This document shows, piece after piece, positions 17,474 to 27,800 of a DNA stretch of 47,852 nucleotides. The notes below the pieces were generated by a model that saw nothing but the letters and a program-made list of their open reading frames with translations, had not been told where the DNA came from and did no database searches. The DNA is from Prevotellaceae bacterium (GTDB taxonomy: Bacteria > Bacteroidota > Bacteroidia > Bacteroidales > Bacteroidaceae), in contig JAQYPT010000048.1 of assembly GCA_028726625.1 (NCBI GenBank), positions 1 to 47,852 on the forward strand. The letters run 5' to 3'. Each line of letters begins with the position of its first letter. Within the stretch, counting starts at the first letter, position 1. Made by a program: the position numbers and the translations under genes.

Positions 17474-20470
17474 ATGCTAAAGATGTTAAAATATCTATAC
17501 TCCATCACTTTTGTGTTCATTCTGACCATTCAAAGTGGCCCAACATATGCTATACATCCAGGTTTGGAGGAGAAAGTATATAATGGCGTATATACAGGCG
17601 AAGCACTCAACTACATCGCATTTCCCATTGGGGGAATGGGGGCAGGAATGTTTTGCCTGGATGGAACAGGCTCTATTTCACATCTATCTGTTCAAAATCA
17701 TCCCGACTTCCACAATACACCTTATACCTATGCAGCCATTCACGTCAAAGGAGTGAAACATGGGACAAAGGTACTGGAGGGCCAAGTTCCTTTTTGGAAA
17801 GTTTTTGGACCTATACAGAGTGGAATGGGACAGGGCGATAAGACATACGGATTGCCAAGGTTCCAACACGCATCCTTTCAAGCAAGATTTCCTTTCTCTA
17901 CCATTCAATTGAAAGACAATGAAATACCTCTTGCTGTCAAGATTACAGGCTGGAGCCCTTTCATCCCAACAGATGAAGACAACTCTAGTTTACCGCTGGG
18001 ATTGATAGAATATCTATTTACCAACACTTCTACCAATATATTAGAAACAACCTTTTCGTTTAACGCAAAAAACTTTATTGATTCCAAAGGTAACATCAAG
18101 GCAACAAAAGGAGGCTTTAAGTTAGTCCCCCGAAACATCAACGAAGATCATGGAATGGCCATTTATGTAGATGATGCGAATGCACAAGTTGACTATTGCT
18201 GGTTCAGAGGCGATTGGTTTGACGCACAGTCGATTGCATGGGACAGAGTTTCTTCTGACCACATCATGACGAACATGCCTATTGAAGGAGTATCTCCAGG
18301 TGCATCCATCTTTGTTCCCATGACGCTTCAACCAGGAGAAACAAAAACCATCAACCTCAACTTCTGCTGGTTCTTTCCAAATTCTAACCTGACACGAGGC
18401 GTCGCAACTGTTACTGGCGAGGCTTTTGTCACAGGACCATCGCAAGGCTCCGAACCCTATCAGAACGAAGTAACAGGTTTTATGGGCCGACAACTGCTTA
18501 ACTCGTTCCGTGGCGGCGGGGATGCAGTTGTTGGAGAGCTCGTGTCAGACGAATTCAAAATTAACAGACGCTTTCTAAAATTTCTAGTCGGAGGTGGTAA
18601 TCAATCCGAAAAGACATCCGTCAACTTGATTATTGATGGAAAGACGGTTGAAACAGCGGCGGGTGTCAACGCTGAAGCTATGTCGAAGAGGACATGGGAT
18701 TTGCTGACTCATCAAGGAAAGACGGCAAAAATCAAGATTAGCGACTTAAGCGCCTACCCATGGGGACACATCATGGTCGATCAATTTGTCTTGACAGACA
18801 ATAAAGATGAAAACCTTTCGTCACCCTCAAGCCAAGCGCTCGTCTTAGAAGATTTTGAGAAACCAACTTTAGAGGGTTGGACCATTCAAAAGCCAAATAA
18901 ACCTATTGAAGACTCAGGAATAACGGATGGTACCTACACCTACCGCCCATGGTACGCCAGCAAATTCAAGGATTTACAGGCAATCATCGATTACTGGAAT
19001 CAACACAAAGAACAGCTAAGGACTTCGACCGAGCTTTTCCGTGATGCCTTCTTCGATTCCACCCTACCCGCAGAGGTTCTCGAAGCTATATCAAGTAACC
19101 TGTCTATCCTCAAGTCTACCACCGTGTTGAGACAGCACGACGGACGCTTCTGGGCCTGGGAAGGTTCTGAGGATGAGGTAGGATCATGTCACGGCAGCTG
19201 TACTCATGTATGGAATTATGCACAGGCACTGCCCCATCTGTTCCCTGCAATGGAACGAACCATGCGAGAAACCGAATTCCTGGTCAACCAGAATGCGGAG
19301 GGGCACCAGAACTTCAGAACGAACATGCCCATTTCACGTCCGTCACACGACTTCCATGCAGCTGCAGACGGTCAACTGGGAGGTATCATGAAAGTATATC
19401 GTGATTGGCACATCTCTGGCAATGATGAATGGCTCAAAAGTTTGTACCCAGCTGTAAAAGCCAGTTTAGACTATTGTATTCGGACATGGGATCCACACCA
19501 TAAGGGAAGCCTCACTGAACCTCATCACAATACTTACGACATAGAGTTCTGGGGAGCCGACGGCATGTGCACCAGTTTTTATACAGGGGCTTTGGAGGCA
19601 TTTGTACAAATGAGTGAACATCTTAACAAACAAGCCGGAAAGTACAAGAAGCTCTTGAAGAGAAGCATTTCTTGCATGGATAAAGAGCTTTTCAATGGTG
19701 AATATTATTTCCAAAAAACACAATGGACAGAGTTGGAGGCTAAAAGTCCCACCGAGATTCCATCATTTGGAAGCAACTATCACCACGCAGAAGCCCAGGA
19801 GTTGTTGAAAGCTGAAGGACCTAAATATCAATATGGTACAGGTTGCCTCTCAGACGGCATCATCGGCATGTGGATGGCATCGGTATGCGGATTGCCAGAA
19901 TCACTAGACCAAACACAGGTGAAAAGCCATTTGAACGCCGTATACAGATACAACCTGCGCAAAGACATGTACAACCACCATAATACTCAACGACCTTCTT
20001 ATGCCATGGGAGGAGACGGAGGCTTACTGCTCTGTACATGGCCCAAGGGTGCAAAGCCAACATTACCTTTCGTATACAGCAACGAAGTGTGGACGGGCAT
20101 TGAATATCAGGTTGCTTCACATCTGATCATGAAAGGTGAAGTGGAAAAAGGACTCGAAATAGTCAGGCTGTGCCGCAACAGATACGATGGCAGACGTCGT
20201 AACCCATTTGACGAAATAGAATGTGGACACTGGTATGCACGCGCCATGTCGAGCTACAGCATGCTTCAAGCCTTAACAGGTGTAAGGTACGATGCGGTTA
20301 CAAAAGCCATGTATATCAACTCACAGATTGGTGATTTCAAATCATTTATCTGTACTGATACTGGTTTTGGAACTATAGAACTGAAAAATGGAAAGCCCAA
20401 TTTACAAGTTGTTTATGGGCAGATTGATGTGAGAAAATACAAAATCAAAAATAATCATAATAACAAATAA
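17474..20470 (+). CDS. GH116 glycosidase, putative exo-beta-D-arabinofuranosidase
   Basis: A 998-residue protein with a cleavable signal peptide (about 1-27, ending PTYA), so it is probably periplasmic. The GH116 N-terminal beta-sandwich begins with YIAFPIGGMGAGMFCLDG, and the (alpha/alpha)6 catalytic domain lies at about 540-980. E563 in FWAWEGSEDE is the likely nucleophile and D689 in TYDIEFWGADG the likely acid/base, by comparison with the GH116 pattern. CTHVWNYAQALPHLFP is a strong family mark. GH116 contains beta-glucosidases (GBA2 type) and also an exo-beta-D-arabinofuranosidase from an arabinan-degrading Microbacterium. The latter role fits the GH183 and GH172 neighbours. An insert at about 355-500 looks like an added sugar-binding domain. 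It is 28 bp after the GH183 gene and 1 bp before the permease gene. Confidence 0.85.
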   Translation: MLKMLKYLYSITFVFILTIQSGPTYAIHPGLEEKVYNGVYTGEALNYIAFPIGGMGAGMFCLDGTGSISHLSVQNHPDFHNTPYTYAAIHVKGVKHGTKVLEGQVPFWKVFGPIQSGMGQGDKTYGLPRFQHASFQARFPFSTIQLKDNEIPLAVKITGWSPFIPTDEDNSSLPLGLIEYLFTNTSTNILETTFSFNAKNFIDSKGNIKATKGGFKLVPRNINEDHGMAIYVDDANAQVDYCWFRGDWFDAQSIAWDRVSSDHIMTNMPIEGVSPGASIFVPMTLQPGETKTINLNFCWFFPNSNLTRGVATVTGEAFVTGPSQGSEPYQNEVTGFMGRQLLNSFRGGGDAVVGELVSDEFKINRRFLKFLVGGGNQSEKTSVNLIIDGKTVETAAGVNAEAMSKRTWDLLTHQGKTAKIKISDLSAYPWGHIMVDQFVLTDNKDENLSSPSSQALVLEDFEKPTLEGWTIQKPNKPIEDSGITDGTYTYRPWYASKFKDLQAIIDYWNQHKEQLRTSTELFRDAFFDSTLPAEVLEAISSNLSILKSTTVLRQHDGRFWAWEGSEDEVGSCHGSCTHVWNYAQALPHLFPAMERTMRETEFLVNQNAEGHQNFRTNMPISRPSHDFHAAADGQLGGIMKVYRDWHISGNDEWLKSLYPAVKASLDYCIRTWDPHHKGSLTEPHHNTYDIEFWGADGMCTSFYTGALEAFVQMSEHLNKQAGKYKKLLKRSISCMDKELFNGEYYFQKTQWTELEAKSPTEIPSFGSNYHHAEAQELLKAEGPKYQYGTGCLSDGIIGMWMASVCGLPESLDQTQVKSHLNAVYRYNLRKDMYNHHNTQRPSYAMGGDGGLLLCTWPKGAKPTLPFVYSNEVWTGIEYQVASHLIMKGEVEKGLEIVRLCRNRYDGRRRNPFDEIECGHWYARAMSSYSMLQALTGVRYDAVTKAMYINSQIGDFKSFICTDTGFGTIELKNGKPNLQVVYGQIDVRKYKIKNNHNNK

Positions 20471-20471
20471 A

Positions 20472-21917
20472 ATGAACCAATCTAAACAAAAACCTGAAAA
20501 AGTATTGGGGAAAGGCATACTCTTCCCTTATATACTACTAACGGCTTTATTCTTTGCATGGGCTATTCCAAACAACTTGACTGACACCATGCTTGCTGCC
20601 TTTAAACGTATCATGAGTCTCTCTGACTCAAAAACGGCTTGGATTCAAGTGGTTTGCTATCTTCTTGGATATGGCTGCTGTGCCCTACCGGGAGCACTGT
20701 TTATCAAACGTTATTCATACAAATCAGGTGTGCTACTAGGGCTAGCGTTCTACGCGCTTGGTGCGTTGCTCTTTTTCCCAGCTAAGGTTACGTCTAGTAT
20801 TAATATGGAGTTCAGTTTCTACATGTATTTGTTCGCCATTTTCATCTTGTTTGCTGGTCTTTCCATTCTAGAAACTTCAACCAACTCGTATGTCTTGGCA
20901 CTGGGTCCTGAGAGCACTGCCACACGAAGACTTAATCTTTCACAGTCATTCAATCCGTTCGGTGCTATTACAGGCGTTGTTCTTAGTCAGATATTCATCC
21001 TGTCACAGCTCAACGGACTTACTGCAACCGAGCGTGCACAGCTACCAGCAGAAAGTTTGCAGCGAATTCAAGATGGAGAATTGAATGCAGTAACAACGGC
21101 TTACGTCATTCTGGGTTTTGTCATGATTGCCTTCTTCCTGGCCATCTACTTCACCAAAATGCCCAATCTATCTGAGGGAGATCGAAAGGTTGACCTAAAA
21201 GCTACGCTCAAGCGCCTTTCACATAACAAGAATTATGTGTGGGGAGTTGTCGCACAATTCTTCGATATCGGAGCACAGATTGCTGTATGGTCATTCATCA
21301 TCAGATATGCCATGCAGCAGCTCAACCTAGACGGGGTTATTGCTGCCTTGGGTAAAAATCCATCTGCCGACATGGTGTGCAATGCACTCAGGAATGTCGA
21401 ACCAGTAGCAGCTAGCTTTTATCGCATTTGTGATGCCATTGGTCTTGACGGTTTGCTGCCTCACACAGCAGAACAGGCTGCAGCCACCTATTATATCATG
21501 TCACTCATCCTATTTGTGTGCATGCGGTTTGTGTGTACATGGCTCATGCGCTATTTCAAGGCTTATAAAATACTTCTTTTCATGTCACTCCTGGCTGTTG
21601 GCTGCTGTTTGGGTGCTATCTTTGGAACCGGACGTTTTGGTGTTTATTGTCTCATGGGTATCTCGGGATGTCTGTCATTGATGTTCCCTACCATCTACGG
21701 ATATGGACTGAAAGGATTGGGCGATGACACCAAGATTGGTGGATCTGGCATGGTGATGTCTATCGCAGGTGCTGCAATCCTAACGCAGATTCAAGGCATT
21801 ATCTCTGACGGAACAGGAAGCATTATGACTGCCTATATTGTACCAGCTGTAGCCTTTTCCGTAATAGCTTATTATAGTTACTTTATTGCACGCAAACAAG
21901 AAATATCACAAAGATGA
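20472..21917 (+). CDS. fucP: FucP-type sugar:proton symporter (putative D-arabinose permease)
   Basis: A 481-residue inner-membrane MFS transporter with about 12 membrane segments. It aligns with E. coli L-fucose permease: FFAWAIPNNLTD carries D38 (E. coli D46), and AGLSILETSTN carries E134 (E. coli E135), the two acids tied to sugar binding and proton coupling. RLNLSQSFNPFGAI is also conserved. It is about 40 residues longer than FucP, mainly because of an insert between the seventh and eighth segments (about 290-335). E. coli FucP moves L-fucose, D-arabinose and L-galactose. D-arabinose is preferred here from context. Its stop overlaps the kinase start. Confidence 0.9.
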   Translation: MNQSKQKPEKVLGKGILFPYILLTALFFAWAIPNNLTDTMLAAFKRIMSLSDSKTAWIQVVCYLLGYGCCALPGALFIKRYSYKSGVLLGLAFYALGALLFFPAKVTSSINMEFSFYMYLFAIFILFAGLSILETSTNSYVLALGPESTATRRLNLSQSFNPFGAITGVVLSQIFILSQLNGLTATERAQLPAESLQRIQDGELNAVTTAYVILGFVMIAFFLAIYFTKMPNLSEGDRKVDLKATLKRLSHNKNYVWGVVAQFFDIGAQIAVWSFIIRYAMQQLNLDGVIAALGKNPSADMVCNALRNVEPVAASFYRICDAIGLDGLLPHTAEQAAATYYIMSLILFVCMRFVCTWLMRYFKAYKILLFMSLLAVGCCLGAIFGTGRFGVYCLMGISGCLSLMFPTIYGYGLKGLGDDTKIGGSGMVMSIAGAAILTQIQGIISDGTGSIMTAYIVPAVAFSVIAYYSYFIARKQEISQR

Positions 21918-23566
21918 TGGAACACAAAAAATATCAATATGTACTTGGTATCGATTTTGGTACCGATTCATGCAGGGCGCTCGTTGTAGACGCTCGTAAT
22001 GGCAAAGAGCGAGCTGTAGGCGTTGGGGAGTATCCTCGTTGGAAACAAGGACTGTACTGTAATCCCAAAATTAACCAATACAGGCAACATCCTCTTGACT
22101 ACATCGAATCACTTGTAGCTGCTGCTCATAAAGCGGTTACACAGCTTTCTGAAGACGAACGTTTGGCTATTCTTGGCTTGACCATCGACACCACAGGCAG
22201 CACACCTGCCTTGACGGATGAAGAAGGGCAACCCCTAGCATTGTCAAGTCGGTATGCTGAAGATCCAGATGCCATGTTCATGCTGTGGAAAGATCATACT
22301 GCTGTCAAAGAGGCGGAAGAAATTAACGACTTGATCAAACAGCAGAAACTTTGCTACAACCAGTATTCTGGTGGTACCTATTCGTCTGAATGGGTATGGG
22401 CCAAGGTCCTTCATGTATTGAAAAAAGAGACAGCTGTCGGACAAGATGCCTACTCATGGGTGGAACATTGCGACTGGATGTCAGGACTTCTCACTGGCAA
22501 ACTGAAACCAGAATTGATGATCAGAAGTAGATGCGCCGCTGGGCATAAGGCCATGTGGCACGAATCCTGGGGCTTACCTTCTGAAAGTTTTCTCAGCCAG
22601 CTGCACGACAGACTTGGCAAAATGAAAGCTCATCTCTATCACGACACGTTCACCTGCGATAAAAAGGCTGGCACGTTGACCGTCGAATGGGCCGATCAAC
22701 TAGGATTGCCCGCTGGCATTTCTGTAGGAGTAGGGGCCATTGACGCTCATATGGGAGCTGTTGGAGCCTCCGTTGCCCCAGGGGTATTCGTGAGTATCAT
22801 CGGAACTTCTACATGCGACATCATGGTTTCTTCCAAAGAGGAACTCAAAACTCCTTGCCTCCAAGGTATCAGTAGCCAGGTAGATGGATCGGTTTTGCCG
22901 GGATATATTGGTATAGAGGCAGGACAAGCTGCCTTTGGTGATATCTTTGCTTGGTTTAAATCTATTCTTTCCTGGGCGCTCCCTCTCATGTCCGACCAAG
23001 CTGATGCCAATGCCATCAGCAAGCTGATTTTGAACAAGCTGAGTGATGAAGCTGCCAAGATTGAACCACAAGTCAATAGCCTGGTAGCTCTCGATTGGAT
23101 GAATGGACGCCGAACGCCAGATGCCAATCAAAATCTGAAAGGCATGATTGCCAACATCACACTGGGCTGCTCGGCTCCAGAGTTGTATCGATCACTGATT
23201 GAGTCAACCGCATTTGGCTTAAAACGCATCATTGAGCACATGCGAGCCCAGGGGTTGAACATCCACACTATGAATGCTGTTGGCGGCATCAGCAAGAAAT
23301 CGCCACTCGTGATGCAGATCCTGGCAGACGTGACAGAAATGCCCATCCAAGTCATTCAGTCTGAGAATGCCTGTGCACTTGGCTCTGCCATGTTCGCTGC
23401 AGTTGTCGCAGGCATCTACCCCAGCATCGAAGAAGCTGAGAGGTATATGAAATCTGCCATTGAAAAAGAATATATACCCGACGAAAAAATGAAACCCATA
23501 TACAATCATCTCTACCAGAAATATCTACTATTGGGGAAAACGGCTGAACAATTAATCCAACAATAA
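21914..23566 (+). CDS. araB: Ribulokinase AraB-type sugar kinase (putative D-ribulokinase)
   Basis: A 550-residue FGGY-family kinase of the ASKHA fold. It is AraB-like and not FucK-like along its length: LGIDFGTDSCRALVVDA (phosphate loop), YPRWKQGLYCNPKINQYRQHP, DTTGSTPALTDEEGQ, AMFMLWKDHTAVKEAEEI, and GAIDAHMGAVGA with the candidate catalytic base D277. E. coli AraB phosphorylates L-ribulose and also D-ribulose. There is no araA or araD nearby. Paired with FucI, the simplest reading is phosphorylation of D-ribulose to D-ribulose 5-phosphate. The ATG overlaps the permease stop by 4 bp, a sign of translational coupling. A second in-frame ATG follows at once, and either could start. Confidence 0.9.
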   Translation: MMEHKKYQYVLGIDFGTDSCRALVVDARNGKERAVGVGEYPRWKQGLYCNPKINQYRQHPLDYIESLVAAAHKAVTQLSEDERLAILGLTIDTTGSTPALTDEEGQPLALSSRYAEDPDAMFMLWKDHTAVKEAEEINDLIKQQKLCYNQYSGGTYSSEWVWAKVLHVLKKETAVGQDAYSWVEHCDWMSGLLTGKLKPELMIRSRCAAGHKAMWHESWGLPSESFLSQLHDRLGKMKAHLYHDTFTCDKKAGTLTVEWADQLGLPAGISVGVGAIDAHMGAVGASVAPGVFVSIIGTSTCDIMVSSKEELKTPCLQGISSQVDGSVLPGYIGIEAGQAAFGDIFAWFKSILSWALPLMSDQADANAISKLILNKLSDEAAKIEPQVNSLVALDWMNGRRTPDANQNLKGMIANITLGCSAPELYRSLIESTAFGLKRIIEHMRAQGLNIHTMNAVGGISKKSPLVMQILADVTEMPIQVIQSENACALGSAMFAAVVAGIYPSIEEAERYMKSAIEKEYIPDEKMKPIYNHLYQKYLLLGKTAEQLIQQ

Positions 23567-23594
23567 CAAGATGATTCACATAAAACTAAATAAA

Positions 23595-24776
23595 ATGAAA
23601 ACCAACATTACAAGAACAAAAGCATTGCTTTTCACATTACTTTTTTGTATAAGTGCTGGTGCACAAAATTTTAATGGCCTCAACATGGGAATGGGCAACC
23701 TCTTCCGTATGTCGAAGGCAAAAACTCGCTCACTGAGTCCTGAGAACTTTAATGGCGCAAAGGGTGCTGGTGGCATGGCTGATCCCATTAAAGACAGAGA
23801 TGTACGTAACAAGGCTGTTAGTGCCCATGCCGCATCAACATTGGGAAAGGGCTGGAAGGTAAACCCATGCATTGACATTGATACTGGTGAGACCATGGTT
23901 ATTGCCGATATCGACGGTCCAGGAGCTATCCAACAGATATGGTTGACACCCACTGGTGAATGGCGTAAAACCATTATTCGTATGTATTGGGATGGTGAGA
24001 GCAACCCTTCTGTTGAGGCACCAGTTGGTGATTTCTTCTGTGCTGGCTGGGGGGTGTATGCGCCACTGTCCTCCATGGCAGTATGTGTCAATCCTGGAAG
24101 TGCCTTCAACTGTTATTGGCAAATGCCGTTCAGAAAGCATTGCAAGATTACAATGGAGAATCGGGATAAGAAGCCGATGCGCCTTTACTATCAAATCAAC
24201 TACACGCTGACAGAGGTACCTGAAGATGCGGCTTACTTCCATGCACAGTATCGCCTGTCTGACCCAACAGTTAAAGCAGAGCATACCATTCTCGATGGCA
24301 TCAAGGGACGCGGACAATATGTAGGTACCTACATGGCCATACAGCCCACCAACAACGGCTGGTGGGGAGAAGGAGAAATCAAGTTCTTCATGGATGGCGA
24401 CAAGACCTACCCCACCATTTGCGGAACCGGAACAGAAGACTATTTCTGCGGCTCGTACAACTTCGAGAACCAGAAGACGCACCAGTTTGAAGAGTTCTGC
24501 ACACCCTACGCGGGCATGCACCAGGTGATTCGTCCCAACGGCGTGTACATCTCGCAACAACGCTATGGCCTGTACCGATGGCACATCCTTGCCCCCATAC
24601 GTTTTGAGAAAGACCTAAAGGTAACCATCCAAGACCTGGGATGGCGAAATGACGGTACCTATCTCGATCAGAAGTCGTTCATATCGACCGTGGCCTTCTG
24701 GTACCAAGCTGAACCTCATGCTAAGTTTCCAACGCTTCCCGCAACTAGCCGTCTCGAAATTGCAGGACCACTATGA
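23595..24776 (+). CDS. GH172 (DUF2961) glycosidase, putative exo-alpha-D-arabinofuranosidase, short form
   Basis: 393 residues from the ATG at 23595. The in-frame ATG at 23571 would add eight residues before the signal peptide. A signal peptide ends near ISAGAQ. The rest is the two-sandwich DUF2961 fold: GETMVIADIDGPGAIQQIWLTP, EAPVGDFFCAGWG, and the family hallmark GTGTEDYF with E281, a likely catalytic Glu. The C-terminus has VTIQDLGW. GH172 includes difructose-anhydride enzymes and exo-alpha-D-arabinofuranosidases, and the latter fits this locus. It follows the kinase gene by 28 bp. The second GH172 at 31772 is longer and only distantly similar, so the two probably split linkages between them. 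Confidence 0.88.
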   Translation: MKTNITRTKALLFTLLFCISAGAQNFNGLNMGMGNLFRMSKAKTRSLSPENFNGAKGAGGMADPIKDRDVRNKAVSAHAASTLGKGWKVNPCIDIDTGETMVIADIDGPGAIQQIWLTPTGEWRKTIIRMYWDGESNPSVEAPVGDFFCAGWGVYAPLSSMAVCVNPGSAFNCYWQMPFRKHCKITMENRDKKPMRLYYQINYTLTEVPEDAAYFHAQYRLSDPTVKAEHTILDGIKGRGQYVGTYMAIQPTNNGWWGEGEIKFFMDGDKTYPTICGTGTEDYFCGSYNFENQKTHQFEEFCTPYAGMHQVIRPNGVYISQQRYGLYRWHILAPIRFEKDLKVTIQDLGWRNDGTYLDQKSFISTVAFWYQAEPHAKFPTLPATSRLEIAGPL

Positions 24777-24821
24777 TCGAAAGCTCCTATCAACAAGCAA
24801 TTACAAATGCCAACATTCACG

Positions 24822-24845
24822 CTCCACGGCTAAGAGAGAGTGGAG
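24822..24845 (+). promoter_or_regulatory. Weak hairpin before second susC-type gene
   Basis: CTCCAC and GTGGAG form a 6-bp stem with a 12-nt loop in the 103-bp gap after the GH172 gene. It is too short to call a terminator with confidence. Confidence 0.3.
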
Positions 24846-24870
24846 ATAAAAATCTATTTATAATTAATTA

Positions 24871-24879
24871 AACAGTTAT
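24871..24879 (+). promoter_or_regulatory. AACAGTTAT start-site element, copy 1
   Basis: AACAGTTAT directly abuts the ATG of the second SusC gene. The same 9-mer lies at the start codons of the next two genes. It is not a Shine-Dalgarno sequence. Function unknown. Confidence 0.5.
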
Positions 24880-27800
24880 ATGCGACATTTAAATCTAAAT
24901 CATTATTGCAAGCGGCTGTCCGTGTTACTCCTTTGCTTCTTCATGGTGCAAGGAATGGTTTTGGCACAGAAGCCGCGGCTAGTAAGTGGTCGAGTCCTTG
25001 ATACAAAAGGAGAGACCCTCATTGGTGTCACTGTAGCAGAAGAAGGAAATACCGCCAACGCTGTCGTGACCGATGTCACAGGTACCTACCGTATCAACCT
25101 CACCACCGCAAAACCAGTGTTGAAATTCAACTACATTGGCTTCAAGGAGAAAATCGTCAATGTAGGAGCAGACAAGGTCATTGACGTTGCCTTAGAAGAA
25201 GACATTTCTTCTTTGGAAGAAGTTGTGGTTGTGGGCTATGGCACCCAGAAGAAAGCTTCCGTTGTTGGCTCCATTGCCAACATTCAGCCCGAGAAACTAA
25301 ACATGATGCCTAGCCGGTCACTGAGCAACAGCCTGGCAGGACTGAGCCCTGGCATCATCGCCGTACAACGAAGTGGTGATCCATGGACCAACAACTCTGA
25401 CTTCTGGATTCGAGGTATCAGCAGTTTTGCCGGAAACACGCGTCCGCTAGTCTTGATTGATGGCATAGAACGCTCACTCAACGACATTGATCCAGATGAA
25501 GTGGCATCGTTCTCTATTTTGAAAGACGCTGCAGCCAGTGCCGTTTACGGTGTACGTGGTGCCAACGGTGTCATCATGATTGAAACCAAACGTGGTGAGA
25601 TAGGAAAACCACAGGTGAACTTACGATTTGAACACTCCATAACACAACCCGTCAAACTTCCAGAATATGTAGGGAGCGTGAAATACCTCGAGTTGATGAA
25701 CGAGATGTATCGAGATGAAGGAAAGGATCCAATGGTATCCGAAGCTGTACTGGAAAACTACAGAAATCGCACGGACCCAGAGTTGTATCCAGACGTTAAT
25801 TGGTGGGATACCATCGCAAAAGACTATGCAGACAATACACGTGCCACACTGAACATCTCGGGCGGATCCAAACTTTTACGCTATGCATTGGTTGCAGGCT
25901 ACTTCAATGAAAACGGCATTTTAGAGCGTGACAAGAAGCAAGCCTGGGACTCTTCTTTGAAAGTAAACCGATACACCGTTCGCTCGAATGTCGACATCAA
26001 TGTCACGAACACAACAGTAGTACGGATCAACATCGGTGGATTCCTGCAAACTCGTAATGCACCTCCTGGAGACATCACAGACTTTGAGATGTTCTATCAG
26101 GCCATGCGCATTCCACCGTATGTACATCCTGCCATCTATGCTGACGGACGGATTCCACGTGTACAATATAAGCAGAATCCCTGGGCTTGGGCCACACAGA
26201 GAGGATTCGCTAAACTGAATCATAGTAAAATTGAAGCACTCACCTCTGTTGAACAGGATTTGAAAGCCATCACTCCTGGATTGAGTGCAAGATTAACTTT
26301 CTCTTTCGACAAATTCTCGAGCAACTCTGTAGACAGGGCAAAGAACCCTGACTACTACAATCCTGCTTCCAGCAGAGATTATAATGGCAACATCGTGACA
26401 AACATCTTGTCAAATGGCGAGCAATTCCTAGGCTATTCAAAGAAGGCCGGCTGGGGCAATCAAAGCACATATTTGGAAGCCATGCTTAATTATAACAAAA
26501 CATTCAACAATAAGCATGATATCAATCTCATGGCTCTGTACAACCAAAAGAATTACGATGATGGATCTTCTTTACCATTCAGGACACAGGGTATTGCAGG
26601 GCGGGCATCTTATACCTACGATGATCGCTATATTGCAGAATTCAACTTTGGATACAACGGCTCTGAGAACTTCGCCCCCGGCAAGCGATTCGGTTTCTTC
26701 CCCGCATTTGCAGCCGGTTGGATTGTCTCTCAGGAACCCTGGATGGAATCTCTTTCCAAGACACTATCTCTCTTGAAGTTAAGAGCTAGTTGGGGTAAGG
26801 CAGGCAACAGCGATATCAGTGGCCGACGTTTTGCTTACATCTCAACGATAGAAGACACAGGCTATTACTATTATGGAACAGATGGGCAGTTCCATCGTTT
26901 GGGAAGAGCTGAGGGAGATATCGGCGTGCCGGATTTGACTTGGGAAAAAGTGACAAAGACCAACGTTGGTTTGGACCTTGGCCTTTTCAACAACAGCATC
27001 TCCTTAAGCTTCGACGTCTTCAAGGAATGGCGAAAGGACATCTTCATGCAACGAAAGAACATCCCAGCATCGGCTGGATTTAACCGCGCGGTATGGGCAA
27101 ACTTTGGCAAGGTAGAAAACTGTGGTATTGATTGTTCCCTCAACATTAACCACCGGTTCAATCGGGATTTTCAACTAACGGCGTTGGCTAACTTCACCTA
27201 TGCACACAACAAAATCACCGAATATGACGAGCCAGAGGCCATGAAAGGTACTTACCGTTCCAGGACAGGAAAACCTGTTGGCCAATTGTTCGGTCTTGTG
27301 GCAGAACGTCTGTTTGAAGAAAGCGATTTTGATGCGAACGGAAAGCTGAAAGAAGGTATTCCAACACAGAAATTCAGTGCTGAGAGTTCACTGGGCCCTG
27401 GAGACATCAAATATGTAGACCAGAACGGCGATGGAGAGATTACTGCCATCGATCAGACAGCCATTGGCGGAACCGTTGACCCCCAAATCGTATATGGTTT
27501 CGGAGCTACACTCAGCTATAAACAATTCGATTTCGGATGCTTCTTTTCTGGCGTTGGAAAACAATATCGCATTTTGGGAGGAGAGACCTGGCTACCCGCT
27601 TCTTCCATCGGTGCAGGTAATATCTGGTCAAACATAGATGACAGATGGACCAAGAGCAATCCCCAACAGGATGTATTCTGGCCGCGCATGAACGAGTTGA
27701 CCATAGACAACAACAAGCAAGCATCAACATGGTGGTTGAAAGACATGAGTTTTCTCCGCCTAAAAAATGTTGAATTGGGTTATACTCTCCCACGTCATTG

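Noticed and set aside
7349..23566. Reading the locus as an L-fucose operon
   Set aside because: FucI and FucP alone suggest it, but the kinase is AraB-like, no fuculose aldolase or fucosidase (GH29, GH95) is present, and the hydrolases belong to D-arabinan families.
21914..23566. Reading the kinase as part of an L-arabinose pathway
   Set aside because: No araA or araD and no L-arabinosidase families (GH43, GH51) are in the window. FucI does not isomerise L-arabinose as its normal substrate.
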